Notes under the pieces: generated by a model
The model's database searches: none
The model's input: only the letters and a program-made list of their open reading frames with translations
What the model was told of the DNA's origin: nothing
Translations under genes and position numbers: made by a program
Assembly (NCBI GenBank): GCA_964624475.1
Contig: CAZUYC010000118.1
Coordinates: 25,143-89,142, forward strand
DNA: 64,000 nt
Reading direction: 5' to 3'
Source: CAZUYC01 sp964624475
GTDB taxonomy: Bacteria; Myxococcota_A; UBA9160; SMWR01
Shown here: positions 7,709 through 16,331 of the stretch, piece after piece
Numbering within the stretch: the first letter of the stretch is position 1
Layout: each line of letters begins with the position of its first letter

Positions 7709-8599
7709 ATGGCGGATCCCGCGGGCGAAGATCCCCCGGCCCTGCTGAGGAAGAGCCTCGAGAGCGGCCGGATCCACTCGGCGTACCTCCTCTCGGGCCC
7801 CGGTCCGGGGCCGGCCGAGGCGGCGCTCGCCTTTGTCCGCGGCCTCGTCTGTCGGGGGACCGCTCCCCGCCCCTGCGAGCGCTGCCCCGAGTGCCAGCGC
7901 TCGCGCGCGCGCGACCCGATCCCGCTCGACGGGACCGGGAAGAAGGGCCCCCTGCTCCGCCACGTCGGCGACCACCCCGACCTGGTCTGGGTGGAGCGGG
8001 GCGCGAGCGACACGCGCGTGCGGATCGGCCAGGTGCGCGCCCTCCAGCACGAGCTCGGCCTGCGGGCGTGGGGCGCGGGGATGCGCGCCGCCGTCATCGC
8101 CGATGCCGAGTGGCTGAACCAGGAGGCGCAGAACGCGTGCCTGCGCCTGCTCGAGGAGCCGCCGCCGCGCACGACCCTGGTGCTGGTCGCCGCGAAGGCG
8201 GCGGGGCTGCTCGCCACGCTGCGCTCGCGCTGCCAGCGCGTCCGCTTCCGCCCGCCCGAGGTCGATCTCCTCGCCGATCCGGAGCGCCGGGAGATCGCGG
8301 CCCGCCTCGACGGCCTCGCGGCGGCGGGGACTCCGCAGCTCCTCGACTGGGCCGAGGAGTTCCGCGGCGCCCGGGCCGACACCGTGGGCGAGCTGCACCG
8401 GCTCCTCGACACGGGCCTCGCCTGGCTCGGGCGGCGCGTCGCGGGTGGCGTGCGCGAGCCGGGTCGCGACCTGCGCCGCGAGCTCGAGGCCGCCCGCGCG
8501 ATCTCTGAGGGGCGCAAGCACCTCGACCAACGCAACGCCAACCCGCAGATGGTCGCGGAGCGCGTGCTGATAGCGCTCCGCGAGGCGGCGGCCGGATGA
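7709..8599 (+). CDS. holB: DNA polymerase III delta' subunit
   Basis: Clamp-loader subunit that helps load the beta clamp on primed DNA. The 296-residue protein shows the AAA+ clamp-loader layout: SAYLLSGPGPGPAEAAL where a Walker A would be (no GKT/S, so it probably does not bind ATP, as in Escherichia coli delta'), a zinc module with Cys at 48, 56, 59 and 62, and EAQNACLRLLEEPPPRTTLVLV with the arginine-containing SRCQRVRF segment beyond. The start ATG 7709 directly precedes MADPAGEDPP; upstream frame is repeat DNA. It overlaps metG by four bases (ATGA). Confidence 0.9.
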   Translation: MADPAGEDPPALLRKSLESGRIHSAYLLSGPGPGPAEAALAFVRGLVCRGTAPRPCERCPECQRSRARDPIPLDGTGKKGPLLRHVGDHPDLVWVERGASDTRVRIGQVRALQHELGLRAWGAGMRAAVIADAEWLNQEAQNACLRLLEEPPPRTTLVLVAAKAAGLLATLRSRCQRVRFRPPEVDLLADPERREIAARLDGLAAAGTPQLLDWAEEFRGARADTVGELHRLLDTGLAWLGRRVAGGVREPGRDLRRELEAARAISEGRKHLDQRNANPQMVAERVLIALREAAAG

Positions 8600-10152
8600 C
8601 GCGCGCCTTCTACGTCACGACGCCCATCTACTACGTGAACGCCGATCCGCACATCGGGCACACCTACACGACCGTGCTCGCGGACACGCTCGCGCGCTGG
8701 CACCGCGCCTGCGGCGAGGAGACCTTCTTCCTGACCGGCTGCGACATGCACGGCGAGAAGGTCCTCGAGGTGGCGCGGACGCGCGGCGCCTCGCCGCGGG
8801 AGGTCGCCGACCACTACGCGAGCCGTTTCCGCTCCACCTGGGACGAGCTCGGGCTCGCGTACTCCCGCTTCATCCACACCACCGATCCCGACCACGTCCG
8901 GGGCGTCCAGGAGATCCTCTCGCGCATGCACCGCGAGGGACACGTCTACTTCCAGGAGTACGAGGGGGACTACTGCGTCGGCTGCGAGCGCTTCCTCACC
9001 GAACGAGACCTGGTGGACGGCCTCTGCCGCGACCACGAGCGCCCCCCGGAGAAGCGCCGCGAGGCCAACTACTTCTTCCGCATGAGCGCCCACTTCGGCT
9101 GGCTCGAGCGCTTCCTCCGCGAGCATCCCGACTGGATCCACCCCGAGCCCTATCGCAACGAGGTGCTCGGCATGCTCCGCGAGGAGTCCGGCCTCGGCGA
9201 CCTCTGCATCTCGCGGCCGAAGACGCGGCTCGATTGGGGGATCGAGCTGCCCTTCGACCGCGACTACGTCTGCTACGTCTGGTTCGACGCGCTGATCAAC
9301 TACCTGACCGGGATCGGCTACCCCGACGCGCCGGGCTTCGCCGGGTGGTGGACGGCGTCCGAGCACCTGATCGGAAAGGATCTCCTGAAGCCGCACGCCG
9401 TCTTCTGGCCGATCATGCTGCGTGCGATCGGGCTCGAGCCGATGAAACGACTCGCCGTCCACGGCTACTGGACCGTCGACGACCGCAAGGTCTCGAAGAG
9501 TCTCGGCAACATGATCTCGCCGCTCGCGATGCGCGACCGCTACGGCTTCGAGCCCTTCCGCTACTACCTGCTGCGCGAGATGTCCTTCGGCCACGACGCG
9601 AGCTTCAGCGAGGAGGGCATGCTGGCCCGCGTGAACGCCGACCTCGCGAACAACCTCGGCAACCTCGTGAGCCGCACGCTCCAGATGACGGCGCGCTTCG
9701 CGGCCGGGAGCATTCCCGAGGCCGGATCGCCCGGTGGGCCCGAGGGCGAGCTGCGCGCCGCGGCGGAGGCGGCGCCCGCGGAGATGGACGCCTGCGTGCG
9801 GCGCACGGACCCGCGCAAGGCGCTCGAGGCGCTGTTCCGGATCGTCGACGCGGCGAACGGCTATCTGGAGAAGCGCGAGCCCTGGCGCGCCGTGCGCGAC
9901 CCGGCGCGCGCCGCCGAGCTGCGCACGACGCTGGCGGCGGCCTGCGAGGCGCTGCGCATCGTCGCCGTGCTGCTCGGCGCCTTCCTCCCCGCGGCGTCGC
10001 GCGAGATCCTGACGCGCCTCGGCGTCGCCGAGGGCGAGGGGGGCACGCTCCCGGCGGCCGCGGGCTGGGGGGCGGTCGCGCTCGCCGGCCGGGTCGTCGC
10101 GGCGGGAACGCCGCTCTTCCCGCGCATCGAGACCCCGGAGGCGCCCGGCTGA
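8596..10152 (+). CDS. metG: Methionyl-tRNA synthetase
   Basis: Attaches methionine to its tRNA. The 518-residue class I synthetase has the HIGH motif as PHIGH (18-22) and the KMSKS loop as KVSKS (298-302). The connective domain has one zinc knuckle (CVGC at 127-130, Cys 144, His 147). The C-terminal anticodon-binding domain is alpha-helical (NNLGNLVSRTLQ onward). There is no appended EMAP/Trbp111 tRNA-binding domain, so this is the short form. It is coupled to holB by a four-base overlap and is followed after two bases by tatD; metG-tatD adjacency is common in bacteria. Confidence 0.96.
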   Translation: MTRAFYVTTPIYYVNADPHIGHTYTTVLADTLARWHRACGEETFFLTGCDMHGEKVLEVARTRGASPREVADHYASRFRSTWDELGLAYSRFIHTTDPDHVRGVQEILSRMHREGHVYFQEYEGDYCVGCERFLTERDLVDGLCRDHERPPEKRREANYFFRMSAHFGWLERFLREHPDWIHPEPYRNEVLGMLREESGLGDLCISRPKTRLDWGIELPFDRDYVCYVWFDALINYLTGIGYPDAPGFAGWWTASEHLIGKDLLKPHAVFWPIMLRAIGLEPMKRLAVHGYWTVDDRKVSKSLGNMISPLAMRDRYGFEPFRYYLLREMSFGHDASFSEEGMLARVNADLANNLGNLVSRTLQMTARFAAGSIPEAGSPGGPEGELRAAAEAAPAEMDACVRRTDPRKALEALFRIVDAANGYLEKREPWRAVRDPARAAELRTTLAAACEALRIVAVLLGAFLPAASREILTRLGVAEGEGGTLPAAAGWGAVALAGRVVAAGTPLFPRIETPEAPG

Positions 10153-10154
10153 GC

Positions 10155-11021
10155 ATGTGGCTCGACAGCCATTGCCACCTGGGCGCGCCGGACTTCGACG
10201 CCGACCGAGAGGCCGTGCTCGAGCGCGCGTGGTGCGCGGGCCTCGAGGGCCTGGTCGCGATCGGCTCGGGCTACGGGATCGCGGGCAACGCCCGCGCGAT
10301 CGAGCTGGCCTCGGCCGACCCGCGCGTGCGGGCGACCGCCGGCGTCCACCCGCACGAGGCGGCGGAGCTCGACGCGCAGGGGCGCGAGCTCCTCGCGGGC
10401 TGGCTCGCGCACCCGCGCGTGGTCGCCGTGGGCGAGTGCGGGCTCGACTACCATTACATGCGCTCGCCGCGCGAGGTGCAGCGCGAGGTGCTGGCCTGGC
10501 AGCTCGCGCTGGCGCGCGAGCGGGGCCTCCCGGTCTCGCTCCACGTGCGCGGCGAGCGTCCGGACGCCTTCGCCGAGCTCCTCGACCTCTGGCTCGCGGT
10601 CGGCGGCGGCTCCCTCGAGGGGGTGCTCCACTGCTACACGGGCACGCTCGAGTTCGCGCGGCGCGCGCTCGACGCGGGCCTCTTCGTCTCCTTCTCGGGC
10701 ATCCTGACCTTCCGGCGCGACCGCGGGCTGCGCGAGGTCGCGCGGGCCCTGCCCCTGGACCGGCTGCTCGTCGAAACCGACGCCCCTCTGCTCGCGCCCG
10801 AGGGACTGCGCGGGCGCCGCAACGAGCCGGCGCACGTGGCGCGGGTGGGCTCTGCCCTGGCCGAGCTCCACGGCGTCCCCGTGGAGGCGGTGGCCGCGGC
10901 GACGACGCGCAACGCGCGCAAGCTCTTCCGGCTCGGCGACGCTCCGCGCGGCAAGGTCGCAGCAAGCGAAGCGCGCAGCGAGGCGAAGCCGAGCGAAGTA
11001 CCTCGGGCCGGCGGAGCATGA
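10155..11021 (+). CDS. tatD: TatD family metal-dependent hydrolase/DNase
   Basis: Metallohydrolase of the TIM-barrel TatD family, with 3'-5' nuclease activity known in relatives. Metal ligands are visible: DSHCHL near the N-terminus, the Glu in GECGLDYH, the His in SLHVRG, HCYTG and the final ETDAPLLAPEG. The 288-residue protein is longer than usual: its last 23 residues (GKVAASEARSEAKPSEVPRA and three more, bases 10950-11018) are encoded by a family A repeat copy and are unlikely to be ancestral. The stop overlaps the next start (ATGA). Confidence 0.93.
   Translation: MWLDSHCHLGAPDFDADREAVLERAWCAGLEGLVAIGSGYGIAGNARAIELASADPRVRATAGVHPHEAAELDAQGRELLAGWLAHPRVVAVGECGLDYHYMRSPREVQREVLAWQLALARERGLPVSLHVRGERPDAFAELLDLWLAVGGGSLEGVLHCYTGTLEFARRALDAGLFVSFSGILTFRRDRGLREVARALPLDRLLVETDAPLLAPEGLRGRRNEPAHVARVGSALAELHGVPVEAVAAATTRNARKLFRLGDAPRGKVAASEARSEAKPSEVPRAGGA
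10950..11018 (+). repeat. Family A repeat copy forming the TatD C-terminus
   Basis: The stretch AGCGAAGCGCGCAGCGAGGC (10973-10992) with flanking GAAGCCGAGCGAAG is a diverged family A core read in frame as Ser-Glu-Ala-Arg-Ser-Glu-Ala-Lys. It ends immediately before the TatD stop and the following ATG, so the repeat sits across a coupled gene junction. Confidence 0.65.
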
Positions 11022-11818
11022 GCGAACCTGACGCCGTCCTCGACCTCGCCGTGCGCCTCGCGCGCGCGGCGGGCAAGCTGCAGCGCGAGCGCTACGAGAC
11101 GCCCCTCGAGATCCACGCGAAGACGACGCCGATCAACCTCGTGACCGAGGTCGACCACGCCTGCGAGAAGCTCGTGGTCGAGGGGATCGCCGCGGAGCGC
11201 CCGGACGACGCCGTCCTCGCCGAGGAGGGCGGCGGCCGCGACCGCGAGGACGCGCCCTGGCGCTGGATCATCGACCCGCTCGACGGCACGGTGAACTACG
11301 CTCACGGCTATCCGCGCTTCTGCGTCTCGATCGGCGTCGAGCGCGACGGGGTGCGCACGGTCGGCGTCGTCTACGACCCGCTCCTCGACGAGCTCTACAG
11401 CGCGGTGCAGGGCGGCGGCGCCAGGCGCAACGGCCGCGCGATCCGCGTCTCCGAGACCGCGACGCTCGGCGAGGCGCTGCTCGCGACCGGCTTCGCCTAC
11501 GACGTGCGCCGAAGCCCGGAGGACAACCTCGACCACTTCGCCGCGCTCGTGAAGCGCGCGCGCGCCGTGCGTCGCGACGGGAGCGCGGCGCTCGACCTCT
11601 GCTACGTGGCGGCGGGCCGCTTCGACGGCTTCTGGGAGCTCGGGCTCCACCCCTGGGACGTGGCCGCGGGGCTGCTCCTCGTCGAAGAGGCGGGGGGACG
11701 GGCGAGCGACCTGCGCGGCGCCCCGGTCCCGCGCTCGGGCCGCGAGGTGCTCGCGAGCAACGGGCGGATCCACGACGCGCTCGTCGACGTGCTCTCGCGT
11801 CATGGGGAGCCGGCGTGA
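11018..11818 (+). CDS. suhB: Inositol monophosphatase family protein (SuhB-like)
   Basis: Magnesium-dependent sugar/inositol phosphate phosphatase. In 266 residues the three metal-binding elements are present: AEEGGG (Glu), IDPLDGTVNYAHG (the DPLDGT motif) and HPWDVAAG near the C-terminus. SuhB members can also act in ribosomal RNA transcription antitermination, which cannot be judged here. It starts with ATG overlapping the tatD stop and ends with a four-base GTGA overlap with the next gene, so the whole holB-metG-tatD-suhB-LOG block is probably one transcript. Confidence 0.92.
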   Translation: MSEPDAVLDLAVRLARAAGKLQRERYETPLEIHAKTTPINLVTEVDHACEKLVVEGIAAERPDDAVLAEEGGGRDREDAPWRWIIDPLDGTVNYAHGYPRFCVSIGVERDGVRTVGVVYDPLLDELYSAVQGGGARRNGRAIRVSETATLGEALLATGFAYDVRRSPEDNLDHFAALVKRARAVRRDGSAALDLCYVAAGRFDGFWELGLHPWDVAAGLLLVEEAGGRASDLRGAPVPRSGREVLASNGRIHDALVDVLSRHGEPA

Positions 11819-12696
11819 CGGAGGACGACCGCGAGGTGCTGCGCAGGCGGATCCTCGCCTCCGCCAGCTATCGGCTCGCGGAGCGCGACCTCGAGCTGCT
11901 CGCGCGCGCCGAGCTCCGACCCGTGCGGCTGCTCCTCGAGCTCTCGAAGCCGGAGCTCGCCCTCGCCGAGCAGGGGATCCGCTCCACGATCGTGGTCTTC
12001 GGCGGCACGCAGATCGAGGAGCCGGCGCAGGCCGCTTTGCACCTCGCCGCCGCGCGCGAGGCGGCGGCCCGCAGCCCCGGCGACCCGCTGCGGGCCCGGG
12101 CCGCCGCGCGCGCCGAGCGCATCGCAGAGAAGGGCCGCTACTACGAGGCGGCGCGCGAGTTCGCGCGGCTCGTCTCCGGCACCTGCCAGGCCGGCGGCCG
12201 CTGCGAGTACGTCGTGGTCACGGGCGGCGGCCCGGGGATCATGGAGGCCGCCAATCGCGGAGCCTTCGACGTCGGCGCCAAGTCCGTGGGCTTCAACATC
12301 ACGCTGCCGGCCGAGCAGATCCCGAACCCGTACGTCACGCCCGAGCTCTGCTTCCAGTTCCACTACTTCGCGCTGCGCAAGATGCACTTCCTGCTGCGAG
12401 CGCGCGCGCTCGTGGCCTTTCCGGGCGGCTTCGGCACGCTCGACGAGCTCTTCGAGACGCTGACGCTGCGCCAGACCGGCCGCATGCAGGCGATCCCGGT
12501 GGTGCTCTTCGGCCGCGAGTGGTGGGAGCGCGCCGTCGACTGGCGCTTCCTGGTCGACGAGGGCGTGATCGGCGAGGAGCACCTGCTCCTCCTCGAGTGG
12601 GCCGAGACGCCGCAGCAGGCCTGGGACGCGATCCTGCGCTTCCACGCGAAGCGCGGCGAGCCGCCGCCGCGCAGCCCCGATCCGGGCGGCGCGTAG
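11815..12696 (+). CDS. LOG family (TIGR00730-type) Rossmann-fold protein
   Basis: A 293-residue member of the lysine-decarboxylase-like/LOG superfamily, known for cytokinin riboside 5'-monophosphate phosphoribohydrolase or nucleotide hydrolase activity. Signatures are VTGGGPGIMEAANRGA and FPGGFGTLDELFETLTL (the PGGxGTxxE active site). An N-terminal helical extension of about 55 residues precedes the first beta strand (TIVVFGGTQI), giving the longer form of the family. The GTG start overlaps the suhB stop. The substrate is unknown. Confidence 0.9.
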   Translation: MTEDDREVLRRRILASASYRLAERDLELLARAELRPVRLLLELSKPELALAEQGIRSTIVVFGGTQIEEPAQAALHLAAAREAAARSPGDPLRARAAARAERIAEKGRYYEAAREFARLVSGTCQAGGRCEYVVVTGGGPGIMEAANRGAFDVGAKSVGFNITLPAEQIPNPYVTPELCFQFHYFALRKMHFLLRARALVAFPGGFGTLDELFETLTLRQTGRMQAIPVVLFGREWWERAVDWRFLVDEGVIGEEHLLLLEWAETPQQAWDAILRFHAKRGEPPPRSPDPGGA

Positions 12697-12790
12697 ACCC
12701 CGATCGCGCCCGCTCCCGCCGCGACGCAGCAGCGAGCGGGGAGGGTATTGCCCGAGGCGTCCGATATGTTTCTGCCCGCGGAGGAACGGC

Positions 12791-13288
12791 TTGTCCGACG
12801 CGACTCCTCTCCTGGTCATCCAGTCCGCGATGAGCCTCGCCGCCTATGGCGCCGTCGGCGCGTGGTTCATCCGGCCGTGGCTTCGGACCAAGCCGCTGCG
12901 CACGGCGCTCTCGATCCTCCTGCTTCCCCAGCTCTTCCGGCACGTCGGGATCACGCTCCTGGTTCCGGAGGTCGTCGATCCCACCTTTCCCGCGGCCATG
13001 GCGCGCCAAACGGCGATCGGCGACACGGTCGCCGCGCTCCTCGCCTGGACCGCGCTCGTCTCGCTTCGCGCCGACTGGCGCCATGCGCGGCTCACCGTCT
13101 GGGTCTTCAACGTGGTGGGGATCACCGACATGATCCTCAATCTCGCGAACGGCGTCCGGTTCCAGGCCGCGAACCACCTCGGCTCCGCGTGGTTCGGCAT
13201 CGCCTTCGTCGTTCCCGCGATGCTCGTCGTCCACCTCCTGATCTTCGCGTTCCTCCTCTCCGATCGGGAGCCGCGCAAACCCGGGTAG
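12791..13288 (+). CDS. Small integral membrane protein, unknown function
   Basis: A 165-residue protein with four hydrophobic segments (about 7-27, 65-85, 97-120 and 130-155) and a basic loop after the first (RPWLRTKPLR). I recognise no family. TTG 12791 is chosen because a GAGGA ribosome site (12781-12785) is well spaced from it and no ATG is available before the first membrane segment. It stands alone between two stretches with no strong neighbours' overlap. Confidence 0.6.
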   Translation: MSDATPLLVIQSAMSLAAYGAVGAWFIRPWLRTKPLRTALSILLLPQLFRHVGITLLVPEVVDPTFPAAMARQTAIGDTVAALLAWTALVSLRADWRHARLTVWVFNVVGITDMILNLANGVRFQAANHLGSAWFGIAFVVPAMLVVHLLIFAFLLSDREPRKPG

Positions 13289-13424
13289 CGAGGGCCGGCC
13301 GGGCTCCTCTCGGGCGGGTGGATCGCCCCCGGGTGTCCGCGGGCTCTCCACTCGAGGTCGCCGAGCCAGCGCGGGGGCAAACACCCGGATTGCAGGATCC
13401 GAATTCGGAGCGGAGGTACGCGGC

Positions 13425-13988
13425 TCAGAATTCCAGATCGACCCTGCTCCCGTCGGAGGTCTGACACTCGCCCGTCCCTCCCCCCAGGAAGCCCCCGCTC
13501 GGCCGGCTCAGCGTGAAGCGACAGCGCATCGCGTGGCCCTCGCTGCCGGGCAGATACGCCACGACCTTGCCGGTGTAGAAGTGCGCGAAGTCACCGTAGC
13601 TGGTGGCCTCGGCCGTCCAGTGGCCGTCGGGCTCCTTCTCCCACACGTTCCACTCGGGTGTGGACCAGCCGTCGTAGACCGCGGTGACGAGGTGGCCCTG
13701 GGTGGATTCCTGGAGGAGAACGTAGCTGCCGCGGAAGAGCTCTCCGCCCTTTCCGAGCGTCGTGAACAGCAAGCCCGTGCTCGAGCCTTCGGCATCGAAG
13801 GAGAAGGGCACCGCCTCGCTCCGGCCGTCGGCTGCCGTCCAGCGGGCGGGGAGCATGCCCGTCTCGCGCGAGGGGCCGGAGCCCGCGCATCCGAGGATTC
13901 CCATCAACACGACGGCGAGTGTCGACGTTCGCGAGCCGGCGCGCGAGAGATTCCTCATGTGCTGCAGGGCGAAGTTCAGACGGATCAT
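13425..13988 (-). CDS. Predicted lipoprotein, unknown function
   Basis: A 187-residue protein with an N-terminal hydrophobic segment ending in a lipobox (LMGILGC, then AGSG), so probably attached to the outer membrane. The mature part is rich in aromatic and glycine residues (TAVYDGWSTPEWNVWEKEPDG, shortened here) and looks all-beta; it contains FLGGGTGECQTSDGSRVDLEF at the C-terminus, seen also in small periplasmic proteins of unknown role. ATG 13988 has a strong ribosome site (GAGGAGGGAG). It is divergent from the monooxygenase gene. Confidence 0.72.
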   Translation of the reverse strand: MIRLNFALQHMRNLSRAGSRTSTLAVVLMGILGCAGSGPSRETGMLPARWTAADGRSEAVPFSFDAEGSSTGLLFTTLGKGGELFRGSYVLLQESTQGHLVTAVYDGWSTPEWNVWEKEPDGHWTAEATSYGDFAHFYTGKVVAYLPGSEGHAMRCRFTLSRPSGGFLGGGTGECQTSDGSRVDLEF

Positions 13989-14079
13989 CGCTCCCTCCTC
14001 GTGCTCAGCATACCGGGAGCGCGGCGAGGAAGCATGCGTCGCGCTTGACGGGAGGAGAAGGGCAGCGGAAACTGCCCCG

Positions 14080-15582
14080 ATGGACGAGCGGGGCCTGCCC
14101 ATCGCGATCCTCGGCGCGGGTTTCGCCGGCATCGGCACCGCCATCCGCCTCAGGCTCTCCGGCATCGAGTCGTTCACGATCTTCGAGCGCGCCGACGAGA
14201 TCGGCGGCACCTGGCGCGACAACACCTATCCCGGCGCCGCCTGCGACGTGCCCTCGCACGTGTACTCGCTCTCCTTCGAGCCGAATCCCGGCTGGACCCG
14301 CAAGTTCTCTCCGTCGGGCGAGATCCAGGACTACCTGCTCCGCCTCGTCGAGAAGTGGCAGCTGCGCTCGCGCCTGCGCCTCGGCACCGAGATCGTGGAG
14401 GCCCGCTTCGACGAGGCGCGCGGTGTCTGGACCCTCACCACGCGCGGCGGCGAGACGCACGAGGCGCGCGTGGTGGTCTCCGGCGTGGGCGGCCTGGTCG
14501 ACCCGGCCGCCCCGGACATCAAGGGCATCCAGGGCTTCGCCGGGGAGATCTTCCACACCGCGCGCTGGAACCACGAATACGACCTCACGGGGCGCAACGT
14601 CGCGGTGATCGGCACCGGGGCGAGCGCGGTGCAGGTGGTGCCCTCCATCGCGCCGCAGGTCGCGAAGCTCTCCGTCTTCCAGCGCACGCCGGCCTGGGTC
14701 GTGCCGAAGTTCGACAAGCGCTACTCCGAGCGCGCGCGCCGCTTCTACGCGCGCTTCCCCCTCGGGCTGCGCGCGAGCCGCTTCGCCCAGTACGCGCTGA
14801 GCGAGATCCTCGGGCCGATGATCTTCCTCGATTCGAAGCGGCTCTCGGCGATCGGCGAGCGGATGTCGCTTCACCACCTGCACGCGCAGGTTCGCGACCC
14901 GGAGCTGCGCAGGAAGCTCCGCCCCCACTTCCAGTTCGGCTGCAAGCGCATCCTGATCTCGGACGACTACTGGGCCTGCTTCGAGCGCGAGAACATCGAG
15001 CTGGTCACGCAGCCGATCGCGGAGATCCGCCGCGAAGGCATCGAGACGCAGGACGGCAGGCTGCACGAGGTGGACGCGATCGTGCTCGCGACCGGCTTCG
15101 CGGTGGGCCTGGCGCGGGCCCCGTTCGCGATCACCGGCCGCGGCGGCCGTACGCTCGACGAGGCGTGGCGCGGCGGCGCGGTGGCCTACAAGGGCATGAC
15201 CGTCTCGGGCTTCCCCAACTGGTTCACCCTGATGGGCCCCAACACCGGCCCGGGACATACCTCGGTGCTGGTCTTCACGGAGGCGCAGATCGAGCACGCG
15301 CTCCAGGCGATCCGGAAGATTCGCGACGAGGGTCTGCGCTACGTGGACGTGCGGCAGGACGTCCAGGATCGCTACAACGCCGGCATCCAGGCGCGCATGC
15401 CGCACATGGTCTGGCACACCTGCCAGAGCTGGTATCTCTCCGCCGACGGCAGCAACCACGCCCTCTACCCGGGTTTCGCCGCCGAGTACGCGCTGCGCGC
15501 GCGCCGCTTCAGGCCGCGCGACTACGCGATCGCCCGGCTCGGCGGTGTGAGCGGGCCTCAGGTCGCCAGCAGCCAGGCGTAG
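14080..15582 (+). CDS. Flavin-dependent monooxygenase, Baeyer-Villiger type
   Basis: FAD- and NADPH-dependent oxygenase of 500 residues. The first dinucleotide site is LGAGFAGIGTAIRL at residues 10-23; the Baeyer-Villiger fingerprint appears as FAGEIFHTARWNH (FxGxxxHxxxW with Asn in the last, usually Pro or Asp, position); the second dinucleotide site is VIGTGASAVQ; and VLATGF lies near the C-terminus. Such enzymes oxidise ketones or heteroatoms; the natural substrate cannot be predicted. The ATG at 14080 directly precedes the Rossmann strand. Its last 25 bases overlap the convergent DUF4336 gene. Confidence 0.88.
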   Translation: MDERGLPIAILGAGFAGIGTAIRLRLSGIESFTIFERADEIGGTWRDNTYPGAACDVPSHVYSLSFEPNPGWTRKFSPSGEIQDYLLRLVEKWQLRSRLRLGTEIVEARFDEARGVWTLTTRGGETHEARVVVSGVGGLVDPAAPDIKGIQGFAGEIFHTARWNHEYDLTGRNVAVIGTGASAVQVVPSIAPQVAKLSVFQRTPAWVVPKFDKRYSERARRFYARFPLGLRASRFAQYALSEILGPMIFLDSKRLSAIGERMSLHHLHAQVRDPELRRKLRPHFQFGCKRILISDDYWACFERENIELVTQPIAEIRREGIETQDGRLHEVDAIVLATGFAVGLARAPFAITGRGGRTLDEAWRGGAVAYKGMTVSGFPNWFTLMGPNTGPGHTSVLVFTEAQIEHALQAIRKIRDEGLRYVDVRQDVQDRYNAGIQARMPHMVWHTCQSWYLSADGSNHALYPGFAAEYALRARRFRPRDYAIARLGGVSGPQVASSQA

Positions 15583-16250
15583 CCCTCGCGAAGCGCCTGG
15601 CGGCCGCCGCGCTCGAGCACGTCGCCGTGCGCCACCACGATGCGATCGAAGTCCCAGGCGAGGATGCGCTCGAGGCTCTGGCGGGCCTGCTTCCGGTCGC
15701 GTATCAGCAGCGGGTCGAGACGCGAGGGGCCGAAGCGGTCGTAGCTCCGGATCAGCTGCATGAGGAGCCGCGTCACGGGGTGCGTGCCGGCCCGGAAGTG
15801 GAAGGCGAGATCGCACAGGATCAGCGTGCGGCTGGCACGGTGCTGGAACACCACCTCGTTCTCGTAGGGGCGCCCCCGGAAGAAGACCTGGTCCACCTGC
15901 CCGCGCCACGGCGCCGGCGCCTCGTCGCCGAGCACGCCCTGGCAGACGAGGTCGGGGCGCTTCCGCTCGAGACCCGGCGCGATCCAGAGCCGCGCCTCGG
16001 GATAGACGCTGGCCACCTCCCCCGCGTGGAGGTGGTGGACGCGGTTCGGTGCCACCGCGAAGCGCACGGGGCCCAGTGCATCGAGCTCCTTGCGCAGCGC
16101 CGCGTCGAGCGACACCGGCGAGTGAAGGAGCAGGCTGCCGCCGGCCAGCCGGATCACGGTCATGCGCGTGCCGACCTCGAGCCCGTAGAAGCGCTGCGAG
16201 CGCTCCGCGACCCAGAGGTCGGGGGCCAGCTCGCGCAACGGCCGCGGCAT
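15558..16250 (-). CDS. DUF4336 protein (metallo-beta-lactamase-like fold)
   Basis: A 230-residue protein matching DUF4336 in its overall layout: an N-terminal LAPDLWVAE strand, MTVIRLAGGSLLLHSPV, then HHLHAGEVASVYPEARLWIAPG, and a C-terminal DRIVVAHGDVLE. These resemble the strands and His/Asp positions of metallo-beta-lactamase relatives, but the full HxHxDH motif is absent. The function is unknown. A GTG one codon upstream (16253) is an alternative start. Confidence 0.75.
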   Translation of the reverse strand: MPRPLRELAPDLWVAERSQRFYGLEVGTRMTVIRLAGGSLLLHSPVSLDAALRKELDALGPVRFAVAPNRVHHLHAGEVASVYPEARLWIAPGLERKRPDLVCQGVLGDEAPAPWRGQVDQVFFRGRPYENEVVFQHRASRTLILCDLAFHFRAGTHPVTRLLMQLIRSYDRFGPSRLDPLLIRDRKQARQSLERILAWDFDRIVVAHGDVLERGGRQALREGYAWLLAT

Positions 16251-16331
16251 CACGCGGCCGTGAAGCGCGGCGCGCGTCGGGCCCTCTGCGCGCTGCCGCG
16301 CGATCGCCCGAGACGGCCAGGCTCATGCACG

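Noticed and set aside
7709..8599. DnaX-type (tau/gamma) clamp-loader ATPase
   Set aside because: There is no Walker A lysine and the protein is too short; delta' fits better.
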